Assembly: GCA_025201805.1 (NCBI GenBank)
Contig: MU619350.1
Location: 11,859 to 33,367, forward strand
DNA: 21,509 bases
Origin: Parasitella parasitica
Lineage: Eukaryota; Mucoromycota; Mucoromycetes; Mucorales; Mucoraceae
Reading direction: 5' to 3'
In this document: positions 11,452 through 20,564 of the stretch, piece by piece
Position numbering within the stretch: position 1 is the first letter of the stretch
Layout of the letters: every line of letters begins with the position of its first letter
Notes under the pieces: model-generated
What the model was told of the DNA's origin: nothing
The model's database searches: none
The model's input: only the letters and a program-made list of their open reading frames with translations
Program-made: the position numbers and the translations under genes

Positions 11452-12987
11452 CCCTTTCTGTTCATCTATCTGTCTAATACCTTAGTCGTATGGAATATCG
11501 TATGAATACCTCGCCTTGAAGACCCAAAAAGAGAAATATTTTCTTCTTGTGTTCCTTTAATTACACTTGAACAAAATTTAGCTGTCTAATGTGATCGTAA
11601 TCTAAATATTTGTCGTCAATATGGTTGCCATATGTCCTTTGTCATTGGTAATCAGTTCAAAACTGGCAATAATAGCATTAAAACATAAATAACTTTCAAT
11701 TTAACGAATGTTTGAAAACTCTGCTCGCTTTTTTTGATCAAACATAAAGATTATTTAATTACGATTAAGGGAAACAATCTGTAGAATATTGTTTGATAAA
11801 GTCTTGTAGACAATCCACAGGGACTTATTCGCTTCTCCTCTTGACTGTCAATCCGCCAGAGCTCTTCACCAAGTTTTCAGCATCATGTACACATAATATT
11901 CATGACAATAGAGATTTTAAGATATATGAAGTTTGGGAGGAGTTGTAGAGACTCTGGCGAGGAACAATTTTTATATTCTGACAGTGTATCCCAACCATGT
12001 CGTTGCACGAGATGTCTCTATTACGTACAATATAACATTTTTTTATTGAAAAGTAGTACGAAAAATAGTAGCCTAAGATTTCTCTTCATAAGCATGTTTT
12101 GATGCAAATAAAGAATTATCAGACAAAAGCGGTTTATTATAACAAGCAAACAAATTGGTATATATCTGAAAAGATCAAAATATATTTCTTCGCTGCTAAA
12201 CAATTACAGTCAGAAAACAGCAGCTTTTGCTGATAAGTTTTGATGTATGTGTCACCCAGAGCAAATAAAGTATGTATCGGATAGCCCTAATCGTGGTGGT
12301 ACCAGACAAGTGTAAATCACGGCTAGGTTTGTTCTTTATGTGAAGTTGTAAGCGTTCATGTGCAGTTATTTGTGTTTTTTAAAAGAATAGATAGTGGAAA
12401 TAAGATATGTATCTGGTGAATCTGACTCCTCCAAGGTAAGGTATGTGTTTCTGACCATAAATAGGTGGTGTCTCTTTCAGCATATTAAATTACATGCACT
12501 ATCAACACTCATTGTTGACGGCAGCTTCAAGTTCTGCGGTATTATCTTGGACTTCTGATCAGATTATTTAATACATCACGGGAGATTTTTATTATATCAA
12601 GGTTATCTTAAATGCCTCTTTACAAGGTCTCAATTTATATATTATATATATTTCATTACGTTATATACTAACTTTGCAACAACTTTTAGATTGTGAAAAC
12701 CAAGGCCAAATTGCTAAATCAGACAATTCAAGTCCTGGCGTAACTCGATTCGTTTTATTTTATAACCTTTGGAGTATCCGAGACAACACTACTATAGCGA
12801 TGAGGAATTACAGTTTGTGGATCTTCGTACTGTTTGCGTCTAGAAGTTATGGTACCTTACATATCACATATTGCATTGTATCTTACGCGTGCGACATCAA
12901 AATACTAAATCAAGTAATGAGCTCCGGTGTTTCTGGATTTCCTTTACTCGCGTTTGTTGTTTTTGTTGTTTTTTTTACCCTACACAG

Positions 12988-14284
12988 ATGAATGCAGCTT
13001 TACTCGGTTTGGATCCACTTTTCCTGACCAATGTCAAGTTAATTATTTATGACTTATTAAAGCTCGAACAAACAAACGAGGGTCTGATAGGTATGTTTTT
13101 CCACAAATATTCAGACAACAGCTAAACTCGATATCCACAGACGTGTACAAGCTATTCAATCACAAGATAAAACTAGTTGATATATGCGGAATGGTCGTAG
13201 CTGTCGAGAGAAACAGCTATACGACTAACTATACGGGTAAAGAGTGGCATATGTGTTTATTGCTGCGCTGCGCGGTACATACTCATTTTCTCGATAGTGG
13301 ACGACAGCACAGGAACAATTACATGCAGCTTTTGGAACGCACCAGAAAGATATGATTACAAGCCGTTCGAGATTGGCACCGTTGTGCATATCACTGGAAA
13401 GATTTCAACCTTTAGAGACGAAAGACAGATTGTCATTTACGATATATGTAATCTCTTTTAAAAAAAAAAAAAAAAAAACTGTCAACTGCTTCTTTATTAA
13501 CACGAATTTGCAAACACACAGACCCAACACTTGATCCAAATCAAGAATTACAACACTTTATACAAGCTATTTTACTGAAAAAACAGTACAGAAAAGAATA
13601 TCAGCTCCCTGAAATTATGAAGCAACATGTTGAAGAGCTAGCAGAGCAGATACAGATTGACGAAAAAGACCAATTAGTTTATAGCTCGCAAACCAACAAA
13701 GTAGATAGAGCGACATTTGAAAAGGAAATGTTACAATTTTTGAAAAGCTATCCATTTCCAATCTTTTCAAAAGATACACCGAGAGACGACCCGAAACTAG
13801 TGAAACTGGCAGAAAAAGTGTTGACCAAACAAGTAGGCAACGTCGAAGCACTTGGCGTGTTTATACTGACTTATCATAGTTCGATGCTCCACCTAAAAAT
13901 TCGGAAATCACTTATTTGTTCACAAAAACGATCGAGAAATGGCTAAAAGATGGGTACATAGTAGAGTGCGGCCGTGATGGGACATACAAGATCGTCGACG
14001 AAGACTATTTGTCCAAGCTTATATTGAGGTCTATAAAGGACATGTCAAAACGATTCTCTGACAAGTTTAGTAAGTTTCTTGCTTTAAATATGCTGATTTA
14101 GCAGTGATTAATCTACCTAACAGATGGCATCCGCATGGAATACATTATCAAGTCGATAGATTCGGATAGAGAATATGCCAGCTTGGTCAAGAATAATAAG
14201 ATTATTTTCAAGATTGTTGATAAACTCGTTGAGCAGAGCTTAATATACCCAACTGGCCACCTTGAGTACAAAGTATTCATGTAG
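12988..14284 (+). CDS. STN1: STN1, telomere-capping CST complex subunit
   Basis: Predicted single-stranded telomere DNA-binding subunit of CST (Ctc1/Cdc13-Stn1-Ten1), acting in the nucleus in end protection and C-strand fill-in. CDS is join(12988..13090, 13141..13236, 13298..13447, 13522..13832, 13880..14069, 14124..14284), 1011 nt, 336 residues; introns are 50, 61, 74, 47 and 54 bp. All phases match and no stops remain. Near the N terminus GLDPLFL (residues 7-13) fits the GLDPVF motif of animal STN1. The OB fold (about 35-150) holds IKLVDICGMVVAVE and VDDSTGTI (67-74), the latter assembled across the exon 2/3 junction and matching the family's VDDSTG signature. A C-terminal winged-helix region follows (FTKTIEKWLKDGYI; end LIYPTGHLEYKVF). 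Length is close to human STN1 (368). Intron 3 carries 19 As; intron 4 has donor GTAGGC. The ATG follows an acceptor-like CACAG, so a 5' UTR intron, or less likely an upstream coding exon, is possible. RPA32 is the distant alternative. Confidence 0.9.
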
Positions 14285-14417
14285 CACAACCATCAAATGA
14301 TTAAAAAACTATATAGCTATACTAGTTTTCTTGTGCATTTTTCTCCCCCTTTTCATTTTCATCATTGATAATTTATACGTTACAAAATTCATAGTACATA
14401 GAGCAATAAGATACACA

Positions 14418-15421
14418 ATGAGAATGCTCAGGGCAATTTCTTGGATAGCATATGCGGGACTACTTTATTTAATCGAAGGTACTTTGAACATTGTGTAGAG
14501 GATACGGAAAGTTAAATATCACATAGCACAAAGAGATGCTGCTGCAACTACAGCAACGGCGACAGGCATGACTGACATATACGCAGAAGAGAAAGACAGA
14601 ATTAATGCAATTAATATTTGTCTATTCTTAGATTTGGTTGTTTCTGGATCAACTATGTCCACAATGATCCCGAAAGCATCGTCCGTTGATTTGACCAGCG
14701 ATTTTATTTCGGGATTGCCAACAATGACTGCAGCAGCCACTGCAGTACAGCCATCCCAGATTATGTATACCATTACCGCATGTAGTACCTGTTCTTCCAG
14801 TAGCAGCAGTAGCAGTGGTGCTGCAGCTGTTGGTATGTTGCTATTGCGTGTCGATTGTAAAGTAACACATGTTTAATTAATAACCTGTATTATATTTAGC
14901 TTCTGTTGCAAACGACACTAATAATAAAGCTCAGTTGAGCTCTAGTGATTTAGGGGCAATCATTGGCGGGTGTGCTGGTGGTCTTGTAGCTTTTGTTGTC
15001 GTTACTGCTGTGCTGATTTGTGCCAGAAAAAAACAAATTAGAAATTTTCACGCTGGACGTAATTTCCGCATTATTACCGCTGCTGGTGCTACTGTTACTG
15101 GTACGACTGAAATGCCTAGCGTTGCCAACCACGATGCCAAACAAACATATCCCTCGGCTAAAGGTAGTTTCTCTTAATATGATAGCAACCGGCAACGCTC
15201 TGACTCAAGCTATTTTAGTGCCAAACAACTCATTATCTAGCCACAGTTTTCACATTGATACTAACGACTCGACTATTAAACGTTATAACCTCTCAGTGGT
15301 GACAGATAATACAACACATGTCGGCCCCACAACCCCGCCTGTCATACTCTATCCAAGTTCCCCTCAATCGACAACAAAAAATAAGATATGGATACGGGTA
15401 TTAAGAATTGCACAACCTTGA
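14418..15421 (+). CDS. Predicted single-pass membrane protein with Ser/Thr/Ala-rich ectodomain
   Basis: Function not recognised. The model is join(14418..14478, 14527..14832, 14900..15163, 15219..15421), 834 nt, 277 residues. Junctions are all phase 1, with donors GTACTT, GTATGT and GTAGTT, and the last intron has a CTGAC branch site. Residues 1-21 (MRMLRAISWIAYAGLLYLIEG) form a signal peptide. The ectodomain to about 138 is rich in Ser, Thr and Ala with a Ser run, as in O-glycosylated fungal surface proteins. The transmembrane helix spans about 141-163 (GAIIGGCAGGLVAF onward, glycine-rich at its start) and is followed by ARKK, a positive-inside flank. The tail of about 110 residues is polar and Ser/Thr/Pro-rich. 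This layout is shared by wall-stress sensors of the Mid2/WSC kind, but no WSC domain is seen. Uncertain points: an alternative acceptor at 14631 keeps the frame and removes 35 residues, and the C terminus could splice onward near 15400. It starts 134 bp after STN1 on the same strand. Confidence 0.65.
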
Positions 15422-15930
15422 TAGTGACATAATGTCTGTCTTTGATTCGATAAAAGTTATGTATGCAAAAGTATTAGGTGAAAGAGAATGGACTTTTTTC
15501 GTTTTGATCGCACAGTCTGGCTTCTTGAACTCAACTGACGCGCATACTCCATATCATACAATGATGGAACAGAGCAATAGGAATTTCCCAACCTTCTGAT
15601 TTTTTATTATATGATGTGTCTTGGGTATATATTTATAGAACCATGGAATTAGCCATGTCGGATGTGTCAATTGATACCATTAGTGACATGGTAATGCACA
15701 AAATGAACTGTCTACTTCTTAATGTAACAAACCGTCTTTTGATGCTACAGAATTTTATTCTTAATTGGTACGGTTGGTTTTTACACATCTTCTCTGGGAT
15801 CAATCTGGTAGCGTTGGTAAGCTTGCAGAGCGTACTGAACGGCGCGTTTCATAGAGATATACAGATTCTGGTTCTGAAACTAAATCTGATCGACAACGTC
15901 TGCAATAACCTTGATAGCAGATGAGTTTCT
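15422..15930. other. No confident gene; short frames between membrane gene and retroelement remnant
   Basis: Plus-strand frames at 15432-15599 and 15643-15924 begin with ATG but have no recognisable motif. The second has several stop-interrupted neighbouring frames, as expected of decayed sequence. The plus-strand frame around 15803-15910, reading SGSVGKLAERTERRVS before a stop, looks more protein-like and could be a gag-like relic of the element to the right. It could also hold a last exon of the membrane-protein gene. Nothing here is firm. Confidence 0.35.
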
Positions 15931-15978
15931 TTGAAACATCTTTTGCATATATTACTAATCTTCTTTTTCGCTCGGCCC

Positions 15979-17280
15979 ATGTCCTCTGTTGAGCAACAAC
16001 TCGCTCTATGCAGCAACCGCACCAACAGCAACAATAGCAGCAGTAGCAACTTTCGTCCAAACGCTGGCAACAGCAAGAGGAATACCAATCCTTTTCGCCA
16101 ATAAATGCAATATCAATAATAACATTTACACCAGCTACAACAACAACCTCAACCGACCCTGTACGAAGTCGGCTCAGCAAAATTCATCAACATAGGACAA
16201 CAATTTCAACAACACTATTCAACACGGTTACAAAATCCTTTTCCACTCACCGCCACCAACGACCACAACATCAACCTCAATTACACCCTTCTCAGCCGAA
16301 CAAGCTATCCAAGATCTGTTAGCAAAAGCTACTACCGAGGAGGTTTCTCCGTAACAAGTTCTGACCGAGCCAGGTTTTCTACAGCCTCAATCAAGGCTTA
16401 GAAGCCTCGCATTTCAAAATGGAAATTATCAGGGCTGTTTTGTGGCAACACAAATTTATCATTAATACTTGATACTACCAAGTACTGACATACATTTATA
16501 TACTGCAATTATCACAGTTTCCACCCTTCTCTTTCTCTCTTATATATAACCACTTTGTTTATAACCAAGATTGACTACAATAGACTTTGCTAATAACTAA
16601 TCAAACATACTTTTCTGTTCATATATTAATATCAATAAACAGTTGGTTTTTATTTTATAACAGCTTAAATCACATTTGACTTGAATAAAGTCCCACAAAT
16701 TAGGGGAATCTCTTTTGATCAATCCGAAGGACTACTTGGTTTCAATAGATCTGTCCGATGCCTTCTTTCATATTGGTCACCATCAATATTTGAGGAGATA
16801 TTTACGGCTAAATTGGAAAGACCCGGTTTACCAGTATTGTACGATCTCCTTTGGTTTGTCTACCAGTCCATTCGTCTTCATAAAAGTATGCAAGCTCATT
16901 GTAGATCACTTACGTTCTCAAGGCGCAAGGATCTCAGCATGCTTGGACGACTGGCTGTAAATAGCCGACAGCAAGGCTCTGGCCTAACCAACGAGCTCGT
17001 GTGATAGTGGATCTTCCTCAACAGCTAGGATGGTTAGTCAATTACAAGAAATCTGTCTTGACCCCGACACAGCAGCTGGAACATCTTGGATTTATCTTGA
17101 ATACCACAAACATGACAGGGGCCATTCCATGGATAAATCAAACAAGTCTTGGACAAGCCGACCAGACAAACACCCCGTGTAATTCACAACTTAATCATGC
17201 GAATACAAGCGTGCCGAACAAGATTCTTCAAGAGAAGCTCCCATTGGTGATTCTGGTGGTACCTTACTGGCCGGGTGCGC
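15979..17280 (+). pseudogene. Decayed DIRS-like (tyrosine-recombinase class) retrotransposon, reverse transcriptase region
   Basis: Remnant of a retrotransposon polyprotein in several frames. Upstream an Asn/Ser/Gln-rich, gag-tail-like stretch (about 15979-16110) precedes IQHGYKILFHSPPP (about 16217-16258) and AEQAIQDLLAKATTEEVSP, a linker typical of DIRS elements just before the reverse transcriptase. Next come LTEPGF, then LNQGLEASHFKME directly after it, so about 20 codons including the usual VPKK...RPVLDL segment are missing. After the 257-bp LTR-like block the palm resumes: INPKDYLVSIDLSDAFFHIG, FGLSTSPFVF, then CLDDW where the family has YLDD. Thumb motifs follow: NYKKSVLTPTQQLEHLGFIL and, one frame over, VLDKPTRQTPRVIHNLIMRI. 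In-frame stops occur after VSP and after DDWL, with frameshifts near 16375 and 17125. I see no intact RNase H, methyltransferase or tyrosine recombinase. The DIRS assignment rests on motif recall, not a search. Confidence 0.75.
16441..16697 (+). mobile_element. Candidate solo LTR inserted in the reverse transcriptase remnant
   Basis: This 257-bp block starts TGTGG and ends CCACA, so it has TG...CA ends with a 5-bp inverted match. It carries a TATA-like TATATATAA at 16541-16549 and AATAAA at 16634-16639, in the order expected of U3, R and U5. It interrupts reverse transcriptase coding sequence between FKMEIIRAVL and INPKDYL, which normally lie two residues apart. No matching 5-bp duplication flanks these exact ends. 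A TTTTG repeat sits at 16438-16442 and 16713-16717, so the true ends may differ. It could instead be another kind of A+T-rich insertion. Confidence 0.4.
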
Positions 17281-17814
17281 TCTAGTTCCCTCTGATTCAG
17301 CGTCTGGCTCTTTCCTCCCCGCTGATGCTTTCCTCCCTCTGGCGGTTCAAACGACATCCCGACGGTCTCAAGAAATTCATTCGAGAAATTTCTTTCGGCC
17401 TAGAAGTGCACAATGTTGATAAATTGTGTACTGCTGATAAACCCAAACATTTGGGAATCAACATTACGGAGGACCTGGCCAAATACGAGCAACACTGTAG
17501 TCACCATCCGATGACAACAATTGGATAAGCAAGACAATCTAAAGGCAAAGAACGTATTAACACTAGATGCAAACTTCTGAGCGAACTGGCCCATCGTCTG
17601 CGCGTGAGAAGCCTATGCACCAAAGTGTACGTATCATCATATTGCGACGCGAATCAACCGCCGGAATCTCGTGACAGCAAAGGGGACTATAATCATCACT
17701 CGACATTGATCAAGGACTGTGATGGGGATATGACAAGTTACTGTATTTTAACGACAATTCCGCCGATTAACTATACTGTACTACTGTATCACTCTAGATC
17801 ACCTTGTTGAATAC
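17281..17814 (+). other. Degenerate coding-like sequence after the reverse transcriptase, unassigned
   Basis: The frame at 17286-17402 (PSDSASGS near its start) could be the decayed start of a DIRS RNase H domain, where a D-A-S motif is usual. The frame ending near 17526 and the one at 17604-17810 (CTKVYVSSYCDANQPPESRD, then a region rich in Asp, Thr and Tyr) have protein-like composition. I cannot name them. They may be further retroelement debris or a separate old insertion. No frame is intact beyond about 70 codons. Confidence 0.35.
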
Positions 17815-17921
17815 GTGAAAAAAAATTATGATTTAAATAATAAATCAGACATCTTTTTCTTTACACTTTACGGTATACCACATATAATTTTTCAAATAAA
17901 AGTTACAGTGCTAGATTAGCC

Positions 17922-18188
17922 ATGTCAACAAGTAAAAACTCAAACAGAAATCAAAATGTCACAGATCAAAGACATCCCCACTCAAAGCGAGGGCTTTACG
18001 GAAAAACAACTCTTGAAAAGCGTAGGAAAATTATTGATCAAGTGATGCAAGAAGGCTATTCACCAGCAGAGACTGCAAAGGAGAATCGTGTTGCAGTTTC
18101 GACGGTAAATACAATGGTAGATGCCTTTATCAAAGGAGGGCGCTATGAAGCCAAAAAAAAGAAAAAGAGGAGGATGTACTGTACATGA
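17922..18188 (+). pseudogene. Tc1/mariner-like transposase N-terminal helix-turn-helix remnant
   Basis: An 88-residue frame from ATG 17922. After a polar N terminus, residues about 22-75 (LYGKTTLEKRRKIIDQVMQE, then GYSPAETAKENRVAVSTVNT) read as a paired-type helix-turn-helix as found at the N terminus of Tc1/mariner-class transposases. The frame becomes Lys-rich and stops at 18186-18188. Just past it, other frames continue with transposase-like wording (CTVHE, then DVFIQCI at about 18189-18213), which suggests frameshifts rather than a natural end. No DDE catalytic domain is found downstream. It could be a small domesticated DNA-binding protein, but decay is more likely. Confidence 0.6.
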
Positions 18189-18213
18189 ATGACGTTTTTA
18201 TTCAATGCATTTG

Positions 18214-18746
18214 AGACTTACTCTTTTTTTTTTTTTAGCTTTACAATTGCTAAAAACAAAGTTTAAGCTTATCCGTTTGGCAGTCGTCGATTTTGCCGGG
18301 TTAAGCACAGAGCCAAATGACATTCGTGTATACACCAGGTAAAGTGGACGTATTATGAGGCTATTCGTGGATAAATTAACTTATTTGATACTGAAAAAAT
18401 AGGAAATTTACACAAATTGAAGAGATTGTGGTTGATCGCTGATTGACTTTCGAAACAGTTGATCCTTTCTTCATTGTCAGCAGGTCATATCGCGAAAATA
18501 TGTCGACTGTCGTACTGGTTGTGTCAAATGTTCGGCATGATTCCTCAGCCTTAGTCCTTTCCTTTACATTTGCTATGTTCAATCGTTTACCAAATAAAAA
18601 AACAGAGACATTGATGATTTGAAGCATTAACGGCTTTCAATAATTACTTGAAAAATGTATGGTAAGGAGGTTTAAAATATGGGCTTTGCAAGAGGCAGGT
18701 AGAAAGGCAGGACTTTTCTCTTTATCTTCAGCTTTCAACACCTGTC
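18214..18746. other. No supported gene
   Basis: This stretch holds a T-run ending in TTTTAG at about 18224-18239, which resembles a splice acceptor, but the frames after it are quickly stopped. An 83-codon minus-strand frame (18376-18627) shows no recognisable motif. I treat the stretch as non-coding or decayed. Confidence 0.4.
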
Positions 18747-20564
18747 ATGTCTTCAACAAGTAAAAAGCGAGAATCACCACAAGGATTTGATAGTCAAAGG
18801 GAGACGAGCATAAAATGCCAGCGCCAACCGCCTTCTGATGCATCATGGTGGGATATCTTGCCACCCTGAATCTTGAATCTTTTGCTCTGCTCTTTGGCTT
18901 GACAGACAAAGTCAAGACATTGACAAGATACCGAAATATAATGGACAAATGGATCAACGATGACGTTGTTAGGAAGAATTTACTTGATGATTTGGACAGA
19001 TGGTCGGCCACCGTCAACTTGGTCGCTTTTCGGCAAGAGCAAGCTGGAACAGCAGGTAGCCTATGGTGAGAATATTCAGGATAATGTTGATCAAGAAAAT
19101 GATGGTTGTCAGTTTTTGCCTATTAACTGAAAGTTGAATCTCATCTCAATTCCAATATTGACACTGACATTCATATGGAATTGTAAAAGACTTCTAGAAA
19201 CCAGAACCAGAGCAATCCTGGCTTCCTTTTCAATCTTTAATAAAGACCCTACGTTCTCCGTGATATAATCGCATGTAGTATCTTTACTTAATTGTCTTTG
19301 AAAATAATCGTTATTCATATAATTCTCAATGGTGAAGCGTTGGAATCAAGCAGCAGCGCAACAATGACTCCTTTCATTGACAACAATACCTTATCTCCAA
19401 CCCTTAACCGTACTATGGACAATCAAATGCCAACTACGCCTTGGATCATTAGAAACACTGACTTGTTTCAACAATACCGTCGACATGTCGATGCTATTGA
19501 CCTTGAAACATCGTTGAAAGAATTGCTCGCTGTTGCCGACATCCTTTTTCTTGCACCGATGGGTCACAACCCCGCCCTGATGAAGATATTTGGTCAACAT
19601 ACCTTAAATGATGTGTGCAATCAAGTGCTGAGCGAATCGATGCCTGCGAACACTGCCAAGAGTAGTGATAGCCATTTTATCAAGGTGACTGATATAATCA
19701 ACGCTGAAATAGCAAGGCGATAAGTGTGCGCGAGGGGCAAGCGTGATCTGTTGACCTTGGTTGCAACAATGAGCAATACGATTGGCAATGTCATTGAAGA
19801 CTTAGCAAACCTGTAGGCCAATTCTTTTTCTTCGATGAATTAGTTTTTTTTGCTAAATCATATTCCCTTCTATTAATTTAGGTCAACAAAATTGCCACGC
19901 CTGCCTATCTTAGATATGTCCAAAATTGGTGAAGTGGAGCTGCAATCCACCTATTCTGACGTGTTCTTGACTGAGATTATTGCCGACCAAGACCAACTGG
20001 TGGCCCTACGGTGGGCAAACAAATCTGTACACCAAGATCTTACTGACATGCGGCCAGACGCCATTATTTCAACGCTCGTGCAGCATGAATTTAGGTATCC
20101 TCTTGGATTCGGTGAAGCCAAGGTTGGCAACGTATCCACCACAAAACAATCAGTCAATTTGGACATTTTCCGACTTGGTATCACTTGCAAGCGTGCCATC
20201 GAAAGGCATGATCTACCGGCTTGTTTAGCCTTTATGATAAATGGATATTCCATCTCCTTTTTTTATTGTATCCAAACGCCACGATTGTCTTTACACCATG
20301 ATGAGGATTGTCTCGCTAGGCTTCGCTTCTTCATTATCTAATTTGCACACTTTTGCAACACGCAAAAAATTGGATCTCCTTGCTGCGGTAAGCTCTTATT
20401 ATTGGTCCCTTCAAGAAGGACTCGATGAGCCTATCCCAATATCAAATTATATGTCACTCATGGCAAAGGAATCCTTGGTCTATCGTCTCGATATTGATTT
20501 TTATTCTCTCAGTATCCTTTCTGGCATTGTTGAAACACTTATTATACCCCGTCTCTGTTTATGA
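18747..20564 (+). pseudogene. Broken member of an orphan fungal family with PD-(D/E)XK-like D-x18-ExK signature
   Basis: Pieces in order: ATG 18747 opens a 39-codon basic Ser-rich start ending WWDILPP (stop 18864-18866); LNLESFALLFGLTDKV continues one frame over to about 19055; a stretch of about 260 bp without coding sense follows; then a long frame from about 19325 (TTPWIIRNTDLFQQYRRHVD) meets an in-frame TAA at 19721 but reads on sensibly to 19812. A probable 69-bp intron (19813-19881, donor GTAGGC, acceptor TTTAG, phase 2) leads to PRLPILDMSKIGEVEL and the core: RPD at 20051-20059 and GEAK at 20111-20122, with exactly 18 residues between the D and the E. A seven-T run (20258-20264) then shifts the frame by one; with one T fewer, ISFF joins IVSKRHDCLYTMM and the frame runs to 20564. 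From memory, Mucoromycota carry many related proteins with a GEAK motif and no assigned function. Nuclease-like fold is inferred from spacing only. Three separate lesions support a pseudogene; sequencing error could explain the T-run. Confidence 0.6.

Larger units (their letters stand above)
10842..12987. other. Divergent intergenic region between the CH/GAR gene and STN1
   Basis: About 2.1 kb with no gene I can support. It must hold the promoters of both divergent genes. It contains a 10-bp perfect inverted repeat about 170 bp upstream of the giant gene's ATG and a 41-nt T homopolymer at 11411-11451. A pyrimidine-rich stretch ends in CACAG immediately before the STN1 ATG and looks like a splice acceptor, so STN1 may have a 5' UTR intron (possible donor GTAATG near 12915). 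I saw no convincing tRNA A/B box pair. Confidence 0.55.

Noticed and set aside
12674-12914. Upstream frame as STN1 coding exon 1 (it could splice in frame at 12915/12988)
   Set aside because: The STN1 GLDP motif normally lies close to the N terminus, and the extra segment looks like a hydrophobic chance frame. Kept only as an alternative.
13833-13879. Intron in STN1 starting at GTGTTT (13856) instead of GTAGGC
   Set aside because: It would be only 24 bp long and would break the frame, whereas the 47-bp option restores it exactly.
15800-16180. Minus-strand 126-codon Cys-rich frame
   Set aside because: The Cys run is the antisense of the Gln/Asn/Ser-rich gag-like stretch on the plus strand, which carries the retroelement motifs.
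19951-20253. 100-codon minus-strand frame
   Set aside because: Shadow of the GEAK-containing plus-strand exon; no motif of its own.
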